Shown here in pieces: positions 49,943 through 58,923 of a DNA stretch of 64,000 nt (positions within the stretch are counted from its first letter, which is position 1; the number at the start of each line of letters is the position of its first letter). The position numbers and the translations under genes were made by a program. The DNA is taken from assembly GCF_017526105.1 (NCBI RefSeq), contig NZ_CP071839.1, positions 7,168,001 through 7,232,000 of the forward strand, in the 5' to 3' direction. The notes below the pieces were generated by a model that searched no databases, was not told the origin of the DNA, and saw nothing but the letters and a program-made list of their open reading frames with translations. This DNA comes from Streptomyces cyanogenus (GTDB taxonomy: Bacteria > Actinomycetota > Actinomycetes > Streptomycetales > Streptomycetaceae).

Positions 49943-51898
49943 GTGCTGACATCGCCGTACGGATCGTGGCCGTCGCCCATCGACGCGGCGCTCGCCGCCG
50001 CGCACGACGGACGGCCGGAGTGGGTGGACTTCGTCGGCGAGGAGATCTGGTGGACCGAGCCCCGGCCGGCCGAGGGCGGCCGTCGTGCCCTGGTCCGGCG
50101 GCGCACCGACGGCCGTGCGGAGCAGGTGCTGGAGGCGCCGTGGAACGTGCGCAGCCGGGTCATCGAGTACGGCGGGCGGCCCTGGGCCGGGGTCGTGCGG
50201 GACGGCCGGCCGCTGATCGTCTTCGTGCACTTCGCCGACCAGCGGCTGTACCGGTACGAGCCCGGCGGCGAGCCCGTTCCGCTCACCCCCGTCTCCCCGG
50301 TGGGCGGCGGCCTGCGCTGGGCGGAGCCCCGGGTCGACCTCGCCCGGGGCGAGGTGTGGTGCGTGCTGGAGGAGTTCACCGGGGACGGCCCCGACGACGT
50401 ACGGCGCCTGCAGGCCGCCGTACCGCTGGACGGCTCCGCCGCCGGCGACCGGAAAGCCGTCCGGGCACTGGCCGAACCCCGGCACCGGTTCGTCACCGGC
50501 GCCCGGCTGTCCCCGGACGGCCGGCGGGCGGCGTGGCTGGCGTGGGATCACCCCCGGATGCCGTGGGACGGGACGGAACTGCTGGTCGCCGCGGTCGGGG
50601 AGGACGGCCGGCTGACGGACGTGCAGACGGTCGCCGGCGGGCCGGACGAGGCGGTCGCGCAGGCCGACTGGTCGACGGACGGCAGCCTCCTGTACACGAG
50701 CGACCGCAGCGGCTGGTGGAACCTCTACCGCGACGGCATCCCGCTCTGTCCGCGCGAGGAGGAGTTCGGCGGGCCGCTGTGGCAGCTGGGGCTGCGCTGG
50801 TTCGCGCCGCTGGACGACGGTCTGCTGGCGGTCCTGCACGGTCGCGGGCCGACCGTACTCGGGATACTGGATACGGAATCCGGCGACCTCGTCGACGCCG
50901 CCGGACCGTGGACCGAGTACACCCCCACCCTCGCCACCCACGGCCGCCGCGTCGTCACCGTCGCCGCCGGCCCGCGCACCGGACACGAAGTGGTCGAGCT
51001 GGACACCACCACCGGCCGCGCCCGCGTCATCGGCGCCCCGCACCGCGATCCCGTGGACCCGGCCCACTACCCGCAACCGCAGGTCCGCACCTTCTCCGGT
51101 CCGGACGGCCGCGAGGTGCACGCCCACGTCCACCCGCCGCACCACCCCGCACGGACCGCGCCCGACGGAGAGCTGCCGCCGTACGTCATCTGGGCGCACG
51201 GCGGGCCCACCAGCCGGGTGCCGCTCGTGCTGGACCTGGCGATCGCCTACTTCACCTCGCGGGGCATCGGGGTCGCCGAGGTGAACTACGGCGGCTCCAC
51301 CGGATACGGCCGCGCCTACCGGGAGCGGCTGCGCGAGCAGTGGGGCGTGGTCGACGTCGAGGACTGCGCGGCCGTCGCCCGTGCCCTCGCCGCCGAGGGC
51401 ACCGCCGACCCCGCCCGGCTGGCGATCCGGGGCGGCAGCGCGGGCGGCTGGACCACCGCCGCCTCCCTGACCACGACCGACGTCTACGCCTGCGGCACCA
51501 TCGTCTACCCGGTGCTCGACCTCGCCACCTGGGGCCCCGGCGACACCCACGACTTCGAGTCCCGCTACCTGGAGTCGCTGATCGGCCCGCTCGCCGAGGT
51601 GCCCGCCCGGTACGCCGAACGCTCCCCGACCGCGCACGCCGACCGGCTCACCGTGCCCTTCCTGCTGCTCCAGGGCCTGGACGATGTCATCTGCCCGCCC
51701 GCCCAGTGCGAACGCTTCCTCGCCCGGATCACCGGCCGGGGCGTGCCGCACGCCTACCTCACCTTCGAGGGCGAGGGGCACGGCTTCCGCCGGGCCGAGA
51801 CGATGATCCGCGCCCTGGAAGCCGAACTGTCCCTGTACACCCAGGTGTTCGGACTGCACCCGACACCGCCGGTGCCGAAGGTGGAGCTGACCCCGTGA
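49943..51898 (+). CDS. S9 family (dipeptidyl-aminopeptidase/acylaminoacyl type) peptidase
   Basis: The protein is 651 residues from GTG 49943, chosen because GGGGGAA lies just upstream; GTG 49931 is an alternative. A beta-propeller fills about 20-380. The hydrolase domain has WAHGGPTSRV, nucleophile Ser in RGGSAGGWTT, acid Asp in LQGLDDVICPP and His in GEGHGFRRA. No signal peptide is seen, so it is cytoplasmic. It is a second S9 enzyme in the window and does not belong to the 2-8 kb group. Its stop overlaps the next gene's GTG. Confidence 0.9.
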   Translation: MLTSPYGSWPSPIDAALAAAHDGRPEWVDFVGEEIWWTEPRPAEGGRRALVRRRTDGRAEQVLEAPWNVRSRVIEYGGRPWAGVVRDGRPLIVFVHFADQRLYRYEPGGEPVPLTPVSPVGGGLRWAEPRVDLARGEVWCVLEEFTGDGPDDVRRLQAAVPLDGSAAGDRKAVRALAEPRHRFVTGARLSPDGRRAAWLAWDHPRMPWDGTELLVAAVGEDGRLTDVQTVAGGPDEAVAQADWSTDGSLLYTSDRSGWWNLYRDGIPLCPREEEFGGPLWQLGLRWFAPLDDGLLAVLHGRGPTVLGILDTESGDLVDAAGPWTEYTPTLATHGRRVVTVAAGPRTGHEVVELDTTTGRARVIGAPHRDPVDPAHYPQPQVRTFSGPDGREVHAHVHPPHHPARTAPDGELPPYVIWAHGGPTSRVPLVLDLAIAYFTSRGIGVAEVNYGGSTGYGRAYRERLREQWGVVDVEDCAAVARALAAEGTADPARLAIRGGSAGGWTTAASLTTTDVYACGTIVYPVLDLATWGPGDTHDFESRYLESLIGPLAEVPARYAERSPTAHADRLTVPFLLLQGLDDVICPPAQCERFLARITGRGVPHAYLTFEGEGHGFRRAETMIRALEAELSLYTQVFGLHPTPPVPKVELTP

Positions 51899-52818
51899 AG
51901 GAACTCGTACGGCCGCGCCGGCTGGCCCCCGGCGCACGGGTCGCCGTCGTCGCCCCCAGCGGGCCGGTGCCCGAGGAGCGGCTGCAGGCGGGCCTCGACG
52001 TGCTGCGCGGCTGGGACCTCGACCCGGTGGCCGGACCCCATGTCCTGGACCGGCACCCCGAGTTCGACTACCTCGCCGGCACCGACGCCGACCGCGCCGC
52101 CGACTTCCAGAACGCCTGGTGCGACCCCACCGTGGACGCCGTGCTCTGTGCCCGCGGCGGCTACGGCGCGCAGCGCGTGATCGACCTGCTCGACTGGGAC
52201 GCGCTGCGTGCGGCCGGCCCGAAGGTCTTCGTCGGGTTCAGCGACCTCACCGTGCTGCACGAGGCCATCGCCACCCGCCTGGGGCTGGTCACGCTGTACG
52301 GGCCGATGGCGGCCGGCATCGACTTCGTCAAGAGCCCCCGTGCCCAGGAGCACCTGCGGGCCACGCTCTTCGCGCCCGAGACGGTCCGCACCGTCGCCTC
52401 CGGCGGCACCGCCCTCGTGCCCGGCCGGGCCCGGGGCGTCACCCTCGGCGGCTGCCTCTGCCTGCTCGCCGCGGACCTCGGCACCCCGCACGCCCGGCCC
52501 TCGGCGCGCGGCGGACTGCTCTGCCTGGAGGACGTGGGCGAGGAGACCTACCGGCTGGACCGGTACCTCACCCAACTCCAGCGCTGCGGCTGGCTGGAGG
52601 GAGTGCGCGGGGTGCTGCTCGGTTCCTGGGAGGAGTGCGCCGACCAGGCCCGGCTGCGGCCCCTGCTGGCCGACCGGCTCGGCGGACTCGGGGTGCCGGT
52701 CGTGGAGAACGTCGGCTTCGGCCACTGCGAGGGGGCGCTGACGATCCCCTTCGGGGTCGCGGCCGAACTCGACGCGGACTCCGGCACCTTGACGCTGGAC
52801 GAGCCGGCGCTGCGCTGA
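51895..52818 (+). CDS. S66 family LD-carboxypeptidase
   Basis: The 307-residue protein has the S66 pattern: ARVAVVAPSGPVPEERL, AVLCARGGYGAQRVIDLLDW, nucleophile Ser in VFVGFSDLTVLHEA, and the Glu/His pair in CLEDVGEETYRLD and VGFGHCEGALTIPFG. LdcA-type enzymes cut the bond between meso-DAP and D-Ala in muropeptide tetrapeptides during wall recycling; MccF-type members inactivate peptide-nucleotide antibiotics. The GTGA overlap ties it to the S9 gene. With the M55 gene it makes wall-peptide recycling the best guess for the operon. Confidence 0.9.
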   Translation: MKELVRPRRLAPGARVAVVAPSGPVPEERLQAGLDVLRGWDLDPVAGPHVLDRHPEFDYLAGTDADRAADFQNAWCDPTVDAVLCARGGYGAQRVIDLLDWDALRAAGPKVFVGFSDLTVLHEAIATRLGLVTLYGPMAAGIDFVKSPRAQEHLRATLFAPETVRTVASGGTALVPGRARGVTLGGCLCLLAADLGTPHARPSARGGLLCLEDVGEETYRLDRYLTQLQRCGWLEGVRGVLLGSWEECADQARLRPLLADRLGGLGVPVVENVGFGHCEGALTIPFGVAAELDADSGTLTLDEPALR

Positions 52819-52835
52819 CGCCGTAGGCTGGCCGC

Positions 52836-53399
52836 ATGCCGCACGCACCGTCCCGCCGCCTCGCCGAAGGGCCCCGCGTCGCCATCCGCCCCTTCACGCT
52901 GGAGGACGGCCCCGAGTTCACCGCGCGGGCCCGGGAGAGCAAGGACCTGCACCGGCCGTGGCTGTTCCCGCCGGACAGCGACGAGGCGTACGCCGACTAC
53001 GCCGGCCGGCTCATCGAGGACGAGCACCGGGCCGGCTTCCTGGTGTGCGAGAAGCACGACGGGGCCATCGCCGGGTTCATCAACATCAACAACATCGTGC
53101 GGGGCGGCTTCCAGTGCGGTGCGCTCGGCTACGGCGCCTTCGCGCACGCGGCCGGGCGGGGCCTGATGCGCGAAGGCCTGGAGCTGGTGATCGGGTACGC
53201 GTTCGGGCCGCTGGGCCTGCACCGGCTGGAGATCAACGTCCAGCCCGGCAACGCCGCCTCCATCGCCCTCGCCCGGGGCGCCGGCTTCCGCCTGGAGGGC
53301 TTCTCCCCGGACATGATCTACGTCGACGGCGCCTGGCGCGACCACGAGCGCTGGGCCCTCACCGTGGAGATGCGCGAGGCAGCGGCTCAGCCGCGCTGA
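52836..53399 (+). CDS. RimJ/RimL-type GNAT acetyltransferase
   Basis: The 187-residue protein has the RimJ/L pattern: IRPFTLEDGPEFTARA, GFININNIVRGGFQCGALGYG, then AFGPLGLHRLEINVQPGNAASIALARGAGF. These enzymes acetylate N-termini or small amines. TAGGCT lies six bases before the ATG with no Shine-Dalgarno, so a leaderless mRNA is likely. It converges and overlaps by 13 bases with the VOC gene. Confidence 0.9.
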   Translation: MPHAPSRRLAEGPRVAIRPFTLEDGPEFTARARESKDLHRPWLFPPDSDEAYADYAGRLIEDEHRAGFLVCEKHDGAIAGFININNIVRGGFQCGALGYGAFAHAAGRGLMREGLELVIGYAFGPLGLHRLEINVQPGNAASIALARGAGFRLEGFSPDMIYVDGAWRDHERWALTVEMREAAAQPR

Positions 53400-53734
53400 T
53401 CCACGTACTCGAAGACCGACCCGTCCGGATGCACCGCCAGCAGGTTCCGGCCGACCGGCGTGGGCACCGGCCCCGCGACGATCCGGGCGCCCAGCTCGGT
53501 CAGCAGCCGGTGGGCCTCCTCCACGTCCTGCACGGCGATCGTCGCGGCCACCTTGCGCAGGATCTCCAGCTCCGACTCCGGGCCGCTCATCAGCAGGAAG
53601 GAACCGACCGCGGCGACCTCGACGTCACCGCGCCGGAAGCGCAGCGCCCGGCCGCCCGCCAGACGCTCGTAGAAGGGGACGGCGGCTTCGAGGTCGTCGA
53701 CGCAGATGCGCAGCGAGGCGCCCAGAATCTCCAT
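53387..53734 (-). CDS. VOC (glyoxalase/bleomycin-resistance) family protein
   Basis: The 115-residue protein is a single VOC module: ILGASLRICVDDLEAAVPFYERL, then FLLMSGPESELEILR, a second half TIAVQDVEEAHRLLTELGA and HPDGSVFEYVDQRG. Metal ligands expected of glyoxalase I are not all present, so binding or another dioxygenase-like use is possible. TAGGCT again lies seven bases before the ATG with no Shine-Dalgarno, as in the converging neighbour. Confidence 0.88.
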   Translation of the reverse strand: MEILGASLRICVDDLEAAVPFYERLAGGRALRFRRGDVEVAAVGSFLLMSGPESELEILRKVAATIAVQDVEEAHRLLTELGARIVAGPVPTPVGRNLLAVHPDGSVFEYVDQRG

Positions 53735-53814
53735 GCGGACGAGCCTAGTTGGCGCCGCCGCCGGGGCGCACGCCCCCGGCGTTACCCACCGTGCCCGGCG
53801 GGTACCCGCAAGGT

Positions 53815-54240
53815 ATGGACCGTTTTGATCACCTGGAACATCTGGACAAGCACCTCGTCGAAGAGCTGGCTCAGGTGGCACGTGAGACGGTACGCGACGA
53901 ACTGCGCGAGCAGTCGCGCAAGCGGCGACGCACCGCCATGCTCTACGCCGCCTCGGGTGCCGCCGCGCTGTACGCGGGCGGCGCCGTGGCTCTCGCCGTC
54001 GGTCTGGCCCTGGCGATCGGGCTGCCCGGCTGGGCCGCGGCACTGATCACCGCGGCGCTCCTGGGCGCGGTGGCGTACGTCCTGCGGGGCGCCGCCCACT
54101 CCGACCACGGCCACCACACCGCGCACCGCGTGCTCGGCGGCACCCCGCCGGCCACCCCGCCGAGCGGCCTCGGCATGCCGTACCCGCCGATGCCGCCCCA
54201 GCCCCCCGTCGACCCCGACACCCCGCACCACAGGGCCTGA
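53815..54240 (+). CDS. Phage-holin-family-like small membrane protein
   Basis: The 141-residue protein has an acidic helical head (LDKHLVEELAQVARETVRDEL), two close membrane helices in about 43-95 (AALYAGGAVALAVGLALAIG and AALITAALLGAVAYVLRG) and a Pro-rich tail. This is the DUF1469/holin-superfamily layout. No other phage gene is near, so it is an ordinary bacterial membrane protein. The ATG at 53815 has AAGG too close to be a normal binding site, so the start could be upstream. Confidence 0.75.
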   Translation: MDRFDHLEHLDKHLVEELAQVARETVRDELREQSRKRRRTAMLYAASGAAALYAGGAVALAVGLALAIGLPGWAAALITAALLGAVAYVLRGAAHSDHGHHTAHRVLGGTPPATPPSGLGMPYPPMPPQPPVDPDTPHHRA

Positions 54241-54254
54241 CAGCGCCCCGACAG

Positions 54255-54286
54255 CGAGGGGGCGGGGCATCCGCCCCGCCCCCTCG
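54255..54286. terminator. Strong bidirectional terminator
   Basis: Bases 54255-54268 pair perfectly with 54273-54286 (14 pairs) over ATCC. It lies between converging genes. Confidence 0.9.
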
Positions 54287-54310
54287 CCCCACTCTTGCGG
54301 ACACTCCCGC

Positions 54311-55267
54311 TCACCCGGTGAGCTGCGGCAGCACCTTCGTCCGGTAGAAGTCGAAGAACCCGCGCTGGTCCGGCCCGATCTGGTTGACGTACACCCGGTC
54401 GAACCCGGCGTCGGTGAACGCCCGCAGGGCCCAGACGTGCTCGTCCACCTCGTCCCCGCACACCGTCTTCTCCCGCACCATGTCCTCGGTGACCAGCTCC
54501 TGCAGCTGCTCGAAGTGCCGCGGCGAGGGCAGCACCTGACCCATCTCGCCGGGCAGCAGCTCGTTGTACCAGAGCTCGTGCACCGTACGGACGCACGCGT
54601 CGCGGTCGGTGCCGTAGCAGACCTTCGTGCCGCCGCTGACCGGCTTGGTCCCACCGCCGCCCTTGCGGAACCGGGTGACCATCTCCTCCTCCGGCATCAT
54701 CGTGATGTAGCCGTCGGCCACCCGGGCGGCCAGGGCGGTCGCCTTCGGGCCGAAGCCGGAGACGTCGATCGGGACGGGCTCGTCGGGGACCGTGTAGAGG
54801 CGGGCGTTCTCCACGGTGTAGTGCCTGCCGTGGTGGGTGACCTCCTCGCCGGTGAACAGCCGGCGCATCACCTGGATGGCCTCCTCCAGCATCTCCAGGC
54901 GCACCTGCGTCGGCGGCCAGGGGGCGCCGAGGATGTGCTCGTTCAGCGCCTCGCCGGTGCCGACGCCCAGCCGGAAGCGGCCCCCGGTCATCACCGCGCT
55001 GGTCGCCGCCGCCTGCGCCACGACCGCCGGGTGCATCCGCACGGTCGGGCACGTCACCGCGGTCTCGATGGGCAGCGACACCGCCTCCGAGAGCGCGCCG
55101 ATCACCGACCACACGAACGCGCTCTGTCCCTGCGCGTCGTTCCACGGGTGGTAGTGGTCGGAGATCCACAACGCCTGGAAGCCGGCCTGTTCGGCCATCC
55201 GGGCCTGTTCGACGAGGGCCGCGGGGTCGTGCTCCTCGCTCGCCAGGAAATAGCCGTACTCGGGCAT
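54311..55267 (-). CDS. F420-dependent LLM-class oxidoreductase (glucose-6-phosphate dehydrogenase-like)
   Basis: The 318-residue TIM-barrel protein has EYGYFLASEEHDPAALVEQA, FQALWISDHYHPWNDAQGQS, GRFRLGVGTGEALNEHI, AIQVMRRLFTGEEVTHHGRHY and VSGFGPKATALAARVADGYI. This is the pattern of the F420_G6P family (TIGR03557). Members use coenzyme F420; the true substrate is often unknown. GGAGG precedes the ATG. It diverges from the flavoprotein gene. Confidence 0.92.
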   Translation of the reverse strand: MPEYGYFLASEEHDPAALVEQARMAEQAGFQALWISDHYHPWNDAQGQSAFVWSVIGALSEAVSLPIETAVTCPTVRMHPAVVAQAAATSAVMTGGRFRLGVGTGEALNEHILGAPWPPTQVRLEMLEEAIQVMRRLFTGEEVTHHGRHYTVENARLYTVPDEPVPIDVSGFGPKATALAARVADGYITMMPEEEMVTRFRKGGGGTKPVSGGTKVCYGTDRDACVRTVHELWYNELLPGEMGQVLPSPRHFEQLQELVTEDMVREKTVCGDEVDEHVWALRAFTDAGFDRVYVNQIGPDQRGFFDFYRTKVLPQLTG

Positions 55268-55471
55268 GGGCAACCTCCGCGGGGAAGCCGGCTGATCCGT
55301 TCGCGGCCCGGGTAACCGGGCGCCATCGGGCGAAACGCCGGTAGGGCGGCGGTCGGCGGGGACGGCGATCGGGTGCTCGCGGGGGCGTACGGGTGACCCG
55401 CCCGGCGTTTGGGTGCCCCCGCCCCGGTTACGCGGAAGACCTCGGACGAGCCAGACCGCCGGAGGCGCACC

Positions 55472-57010
55472 GTGAGCCGACCTCGCGTCGTGATCGTCGG
55501 CGCCGGTTTCGCCGGGTACCGGGCTGCCCGCACTCTGGCCCGGTTGACCCGCGACCGCGCCGACGTCACGCTGCTGAACCCGACCGACTACTTCCTGTAC
55601 CTGCCGCTGCTGCCGCAGGTCGCTTCCGGTGTCCTGGAGGCCCGCCGGGTCACCGTGTCGCTGCCGGGCACGCTGCGCGGGGTACGTCTGGTGCTCGGCG
55701 AGGCGGCCGGGATCGACCTGGACGGCCGTAGCGTCCCCTACCGCGACCCCGAGGGCGGTGCCGGCAGCCTCGGCTACGACCGGCTGGTGCTGGCCGTGGG
55801 CAGCGTCAACAAGCTGCTGCCGGTCCCCGGTGTCGCCGAGCACGCGCACGGCTTCCGCGGGCTGCCGGAGGCGCTCTACCTGCGCGACCACGTGACCCGG
55901 CAGGTGGAGCTGGCGGCCGCCGAGGACGACCGGAGGAACTGCGCCGCCCGCTGCACCTTCGTGGTGGTAGGCGCCGGCTACACCGGCACCGAGGTGGCCG
56001 CCCATCTGCAGATGCTCACCGACCGGCTGGCCCGCCGGCATCCGCTGCCCACGGGGGTGCGCCCCCGCTGGATCCTGCTGGACGTGGCGCCGCGCGTGCT
56101 GCCGGAGATGGACGAGCGGCTCTCCCGTACGGCCGACCGGGTGCTGCGGGCGCGCGGGGTCGACGTGCGGACGGGCACGTCGGTGAAGGAGGCCACCCGG
56201 GACGGGGTGCTGCTCACCGACGGGGAGTTCGTCGCCTCGCGGACCCTGGTGTGGTGCGTGGGCGTACGGCCCGATCCGCTGGTGGAGGCCGTCGGGCAGC
56301 CGCTGGAGCGCGGCCGGCTGATCGTCGATCCGTATCTGCAACTGCCGGGCCGCGATGACGTGTTCGCCTGCGGGGACGCGGCGGCCGTGCCGGACCTGGA
56401 GCGTCCGGGGCAGTTCACGCCGATGACGGCGCAGCACGCCTGGCGGCAGGGCCGGGTGGCCGGGGAGAACGTGGCCGGCTCGCTCGGTCTCGGCCGGCGC
56501 CGGCGCCCGTACCGCCACCGCGACCTGGGGTTCGCCGTCGACCTGGGCGGTGTCCGGGCAGCCGCCAACCCGTTCGGCATCCCGCTGTCCGGTCCGGCGG
56601 CGGGCGTGGTCACGCGTGGCTACCACCTGGCCGCGCTGCCCGGCAACCGCATCCGGGTCGCCGCCGACTGGCTGCTGGACGCCGTACTCCCGCGCCAGGG
56701 CGTCCAGTTGGGTCTCGTCCGGGCCTGGTCGGTGCCGCTGGACACGGCCTCACCGGAACTGGCGCGGGTACCGGGCGGCCCGGACCGGCCGCCCGCCCGG
56801 ACAGGAGGCGGCACCGTGACCCAGGAGAACAACCGGGCGGAGGAGCCCGCGCGCAACCGGCCCGGCGGGGAGCCGGCGAAGAACCGGCCCGGCGGGAAGC
56901 GGGCCGAGGGCGGGCCGGACCACCCCGCTCCCGGTCCCGTGAAGCGCACCGACGCCCCCGAGTCCGCCGGTCCGGGCGATCCCGCGGACCGCCCGACCGC
57001 ACCCGACTGA
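55472..57010 (+). CDS. Type II NADH-dehydrogenase-like flavoprotein
   Basis: The 512-residue protein starts at GTG 55472, six bases after GGAGG. An FAD dinucleotide fold opens the chain (RVVIVGAGFAGYRAARTLA), a second NAD(P)H fold follows (CTFVVVGAGYTGTEVAAHLQ), and DDVFACGDAAAVPD with a GQFTPMTAQHAWRQG motif completes the NDH-2 pattern. It would feed electrons to menaquinone at the membrane. The last about 70 residues are a charged low-complexity tail with repeats (NRPGGEPAKNRPGGKRAEGG region), not found in usual NDH-2. It precedes transketolase by 65 bases. Confidence 0.88.
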   Translation: MSRPRVVIVGAGFAGYRAARTLARLTRDRADVTLLNPTDYFLYLPLLPQVASGVLEARRVTVSLPGTLRGVRLVLGEAAGIDLDGRSVPYRDPEGGAGSLGYDRLVLAVGSVNKLLPVPGVAEHAHGFRGLPEALYLRDHVTRQVELAAAEDDRRNCAARCTFVVVGAGYTGTEVAAHLQMLTDRLARRHPLPTGVRPRWILLDVAPRVLPEMDERLSRTADRVLRARGVDVRTGTSVKEATRDGVLLTDGEFVASRTLVWCVGVRPDPLVEAVGQPLERGRLIVDPYLQLPGRDDVFACGDAAAVPDLERPGQFTPMTAQHAWRQGRVAGENVAGSLGLGRRRRPYRHRDLGFAVDLGGVRAAANPFGIPLSGPAAGVVTRGYHLAALPGNRIRVAADWLLDAVLPRQGVQLGLVRAWSVPLDTASPELARVPGGPDRPPARTGGGTVTQENNRAEEPARNRPGGEPAKNRPGGKRAEGGPDHPAPGPVKRTDAPESAGPGDPADRPTAPD

Positions 57011-57075
57011 GCGCCGTCGAGCGCGCCCCGCAGCAAGGAGACACGCGCCCCAGCGCAAGGAGACAGAGGAGACTC

Positions 57076-58923
57076 ATGAACACCGACGAACTCGCCGAAC
57101 TCGGCCAGCAGTTGCGCGTGGACAGCGTGCGGGCGTCCGCCGCCGCGGGATCCGGGCACCCCACGTCCTCGATGTCCGCCGCCGACCTGCTGGCCGTCCT
57201 GCTCGCCCACCACCTCCGCTACGACTTCGAGCGCCCCGACCACCCCGCGAACGACCGCTTCGTGCTGTCCAAGGGACACGCCTCGCCACTGCTGTACGCC
57301 GCGTACAAGGCGGCCGGCGCGATCGAGGACGGCGAGCTGGTCACCTTCCGCAAGATCGGCAGCCGGCTGGAGGGCCACCCGACGCCCCGCCGCCTGCCGT
57401 GGGTGGAGACGGCCACCGGCTCCCTCGGCCAGGGCCTGCCCGTCGGCGTCGGCATCGCCCTGGCCGGGAAGCGGCTGGACCGCACCGGCTACCGGGTGTG
57501 GGTGCTGTGCGGCGACAGCGAGCTGGCCGAGGGCTCGGTGTGGGAGGCCGCCGAACACGCCGGCTACGAGAACCTGGACAACCTGATCGCCATCGTGGAC
57601 GTCAACCGGCTCGGCCAGCGCGGCCCCACCCGGCACGGCCACGACCTGGACGCCTACGCCCGCCGCTTCCAGGCCTTCGACTGGCACACCATCGAGATCG
57701 ACGGCCATGACGTCGACGCGATCGACCGGGCCTACGGCGAGGCGCTGTCCACCAGCGGGCAGCCCACCGTGATCCTCGCCCGCACCCTGAAGGGCAGGGG
57801 CGTCGCCGCCGTCGAGGACCGCGAGGGCCTGCACGGCAAGCCGCTGCCCGAGGCGGAGGAGGCCATCGCCGAACTCGGCGGGCAGCGCGAGCTGCACGTC
57901 CGGGTGTCCGAGCCGCAGGCCGCCGCGGCGCTGCGCTCGCTGACCACCGAGCCCGTCCGGCTGCCCCGCTACGAGCGGGGCGACGAGGTCGCCACGCGGG
58001 ACGCCTTCGGCACGGCCCTCGCCGCGCTCGGCACCGCCCGCGGCGACGTCGTCGCCCTGGACGGCGAGGTCGGCGACTCCACCCGTACCGAGGAGTTCGC
58101 CAAGGAGCACCCCGACCGGTTCTTCGAGTGCTACATCGCCGAGCAGCAGCTCGTCGCCACGGCCGTCGGCATGGCCGCGCGCGGCTGGGTGCCGTACGCC
58201 TCCACGTTCGCGGCATTCCTCAGCCGCGCCCACGACTTCGTGCGCATGGCGTCCATCAGCGGGTCCGGGCTCAACCTGGTCGGCTCGCACGCCGGTGTCG
58301 CCATCGGGCAGGACGGGCCCTCCCAGATGGGCCTGGAGGATTTGGCGATGTTCCGGTCCGTGTACGGCTCGACGGTGCTGTACCCGTGCGACGCCAACCA
58401 GACCGCACGGCTGGTCGCCACCATGGCCGGCCTCGACGGCATCCGCTACCTGCGCACCTCCCGCGGAAAGACCCCGGTGATCTACGGCCCCGACGAGGAG
58501 TTCCCGGTCGGCGGCAGCAAGACGCTGCGGGCCGGCGAGGACGACCGGCTGACCGTCGTGGCCGCCGGGGCCACCGTGCCCGAGGCGCTGGCCGCCGCCG
58601 ACCGGCTCGCCGCGGACGGCATCCAGGTGCGGGTGATCGACCTGTACTCGGTCAAGCCCGTCGACGCCGCGACCCTGCACCGGGCGGCCGAGGAGACCGG
58701 CTGCCTGCTCACGGTGGAGGACCACCACCCGGAGGGCGGCATCGGGGACGCCGTCGCCGAGGCGTTCGGGGACGGCCGGCCGGTGCCCCGCCTGGTCCGG
58801 CTCGCGGTGCGCACCATGCCGGGCTCGGCCGCGCCCGACGAGCAGCTGCACGCGGCCGGCATCGACGCCACGGGCATCGCGGCGGCCGCCAGGATGCTGG
58901 TCGAGGAGGCGGTCGTGCGATGA
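57076..58923 (+). CDS. Transketolase
   Basis: The 615-residue protein has the thiamine-diphosphate enzyme pattern: SAAAGSGHPTSSMSAADLLAVL, FVLSKGHASPLLY, TATGSLGQGLPVGVGIALA, VLCGDSELAEGSVWEAAEHAG, then the pyrimidine domain with ECYIAEQQLVATAVGMAARG and GPSQMGLEDLAM. It is the short animal-like/actinobacterial form rather than the 660-700-residue bacterial type. AAGGAGA and GAGGAGA precede the ATG. It exchanges two-carbon units in the pentose-phosphate pathway. Its stop overlaps the LigD-like gene, which is unusual. Confidence 0.93.
   Translation: MNTDELAELGQQLRVDSVRASAAAGSGHPTSSMSAADLLAVLLAHHLRYDFERPDHPANDRFVLSKGHASPLLYAAYKAAGAIEDGELVTFRKIGSRLEGHPTPRRLPWVETATGSLGQGLPVGVGIALAGKRLDRTGYRVWVLCGDSELAEGSVWEAAEHAGYENLDNLIAIVDVNRLGQRGPTRHGHDLDAYARRFQAFDWHTIEIDGHDVDAIDRAYGEALSTSGQPTVILARTLKGRGVAAVEDREGLHGKPLPEAEEAIAELGGQRELHVRVSEPQAAAALRSLTTEPVRLPRYERGDEVATRDAFGTALAALGTARGDVVALDGEVGDSTRTEEFAKEHPDRFFECYIAEQQLVATAVGMAARGWVPYASTFAAFLSRAHDFVRMASISGSGLNLVGSHAGVAIGQDGPSQMGLEDLAMFRSVYGSTVLYPCDANQTARLVATMAGLDGIRYLRTSRGKTPVIYGPDEEFPVGGSKTLRAGEDDRLTVVAAGATVPEALAAADRLAADGIQVRVIDLYSVKPVDAATLHRAAEETGCLLTVEDHHPEGGIGDAVAEAFGDGRPVPRLVRLAVRTMPGSAAPDEQLHAAGIDATGIAAAARMLVEEAVVR

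Noticed and set aside
48575-51937. A 1120-codon open frame on the minus strand opposite the peptidase operon
   Set aside because: Gly/Val/Arg/Gln-rich composition with no domain; it lies antisense to four clear enzymes and arises from high GC.
48940-52818. A 1292-codon open frame on the plus strand whose last third contains the LD-carboxypeptidase
   Set aside because: Only the last 307 codons are real; the rest is an out-of-frame reading of the M20 and S9 genes.
53815-54240. A prophage remnant suggested by the holin-like protein
   Set aside because: No other phage genes, integrase or attachment repeats nearby; holin-like proteins are common in Streptomyces chromosomes.
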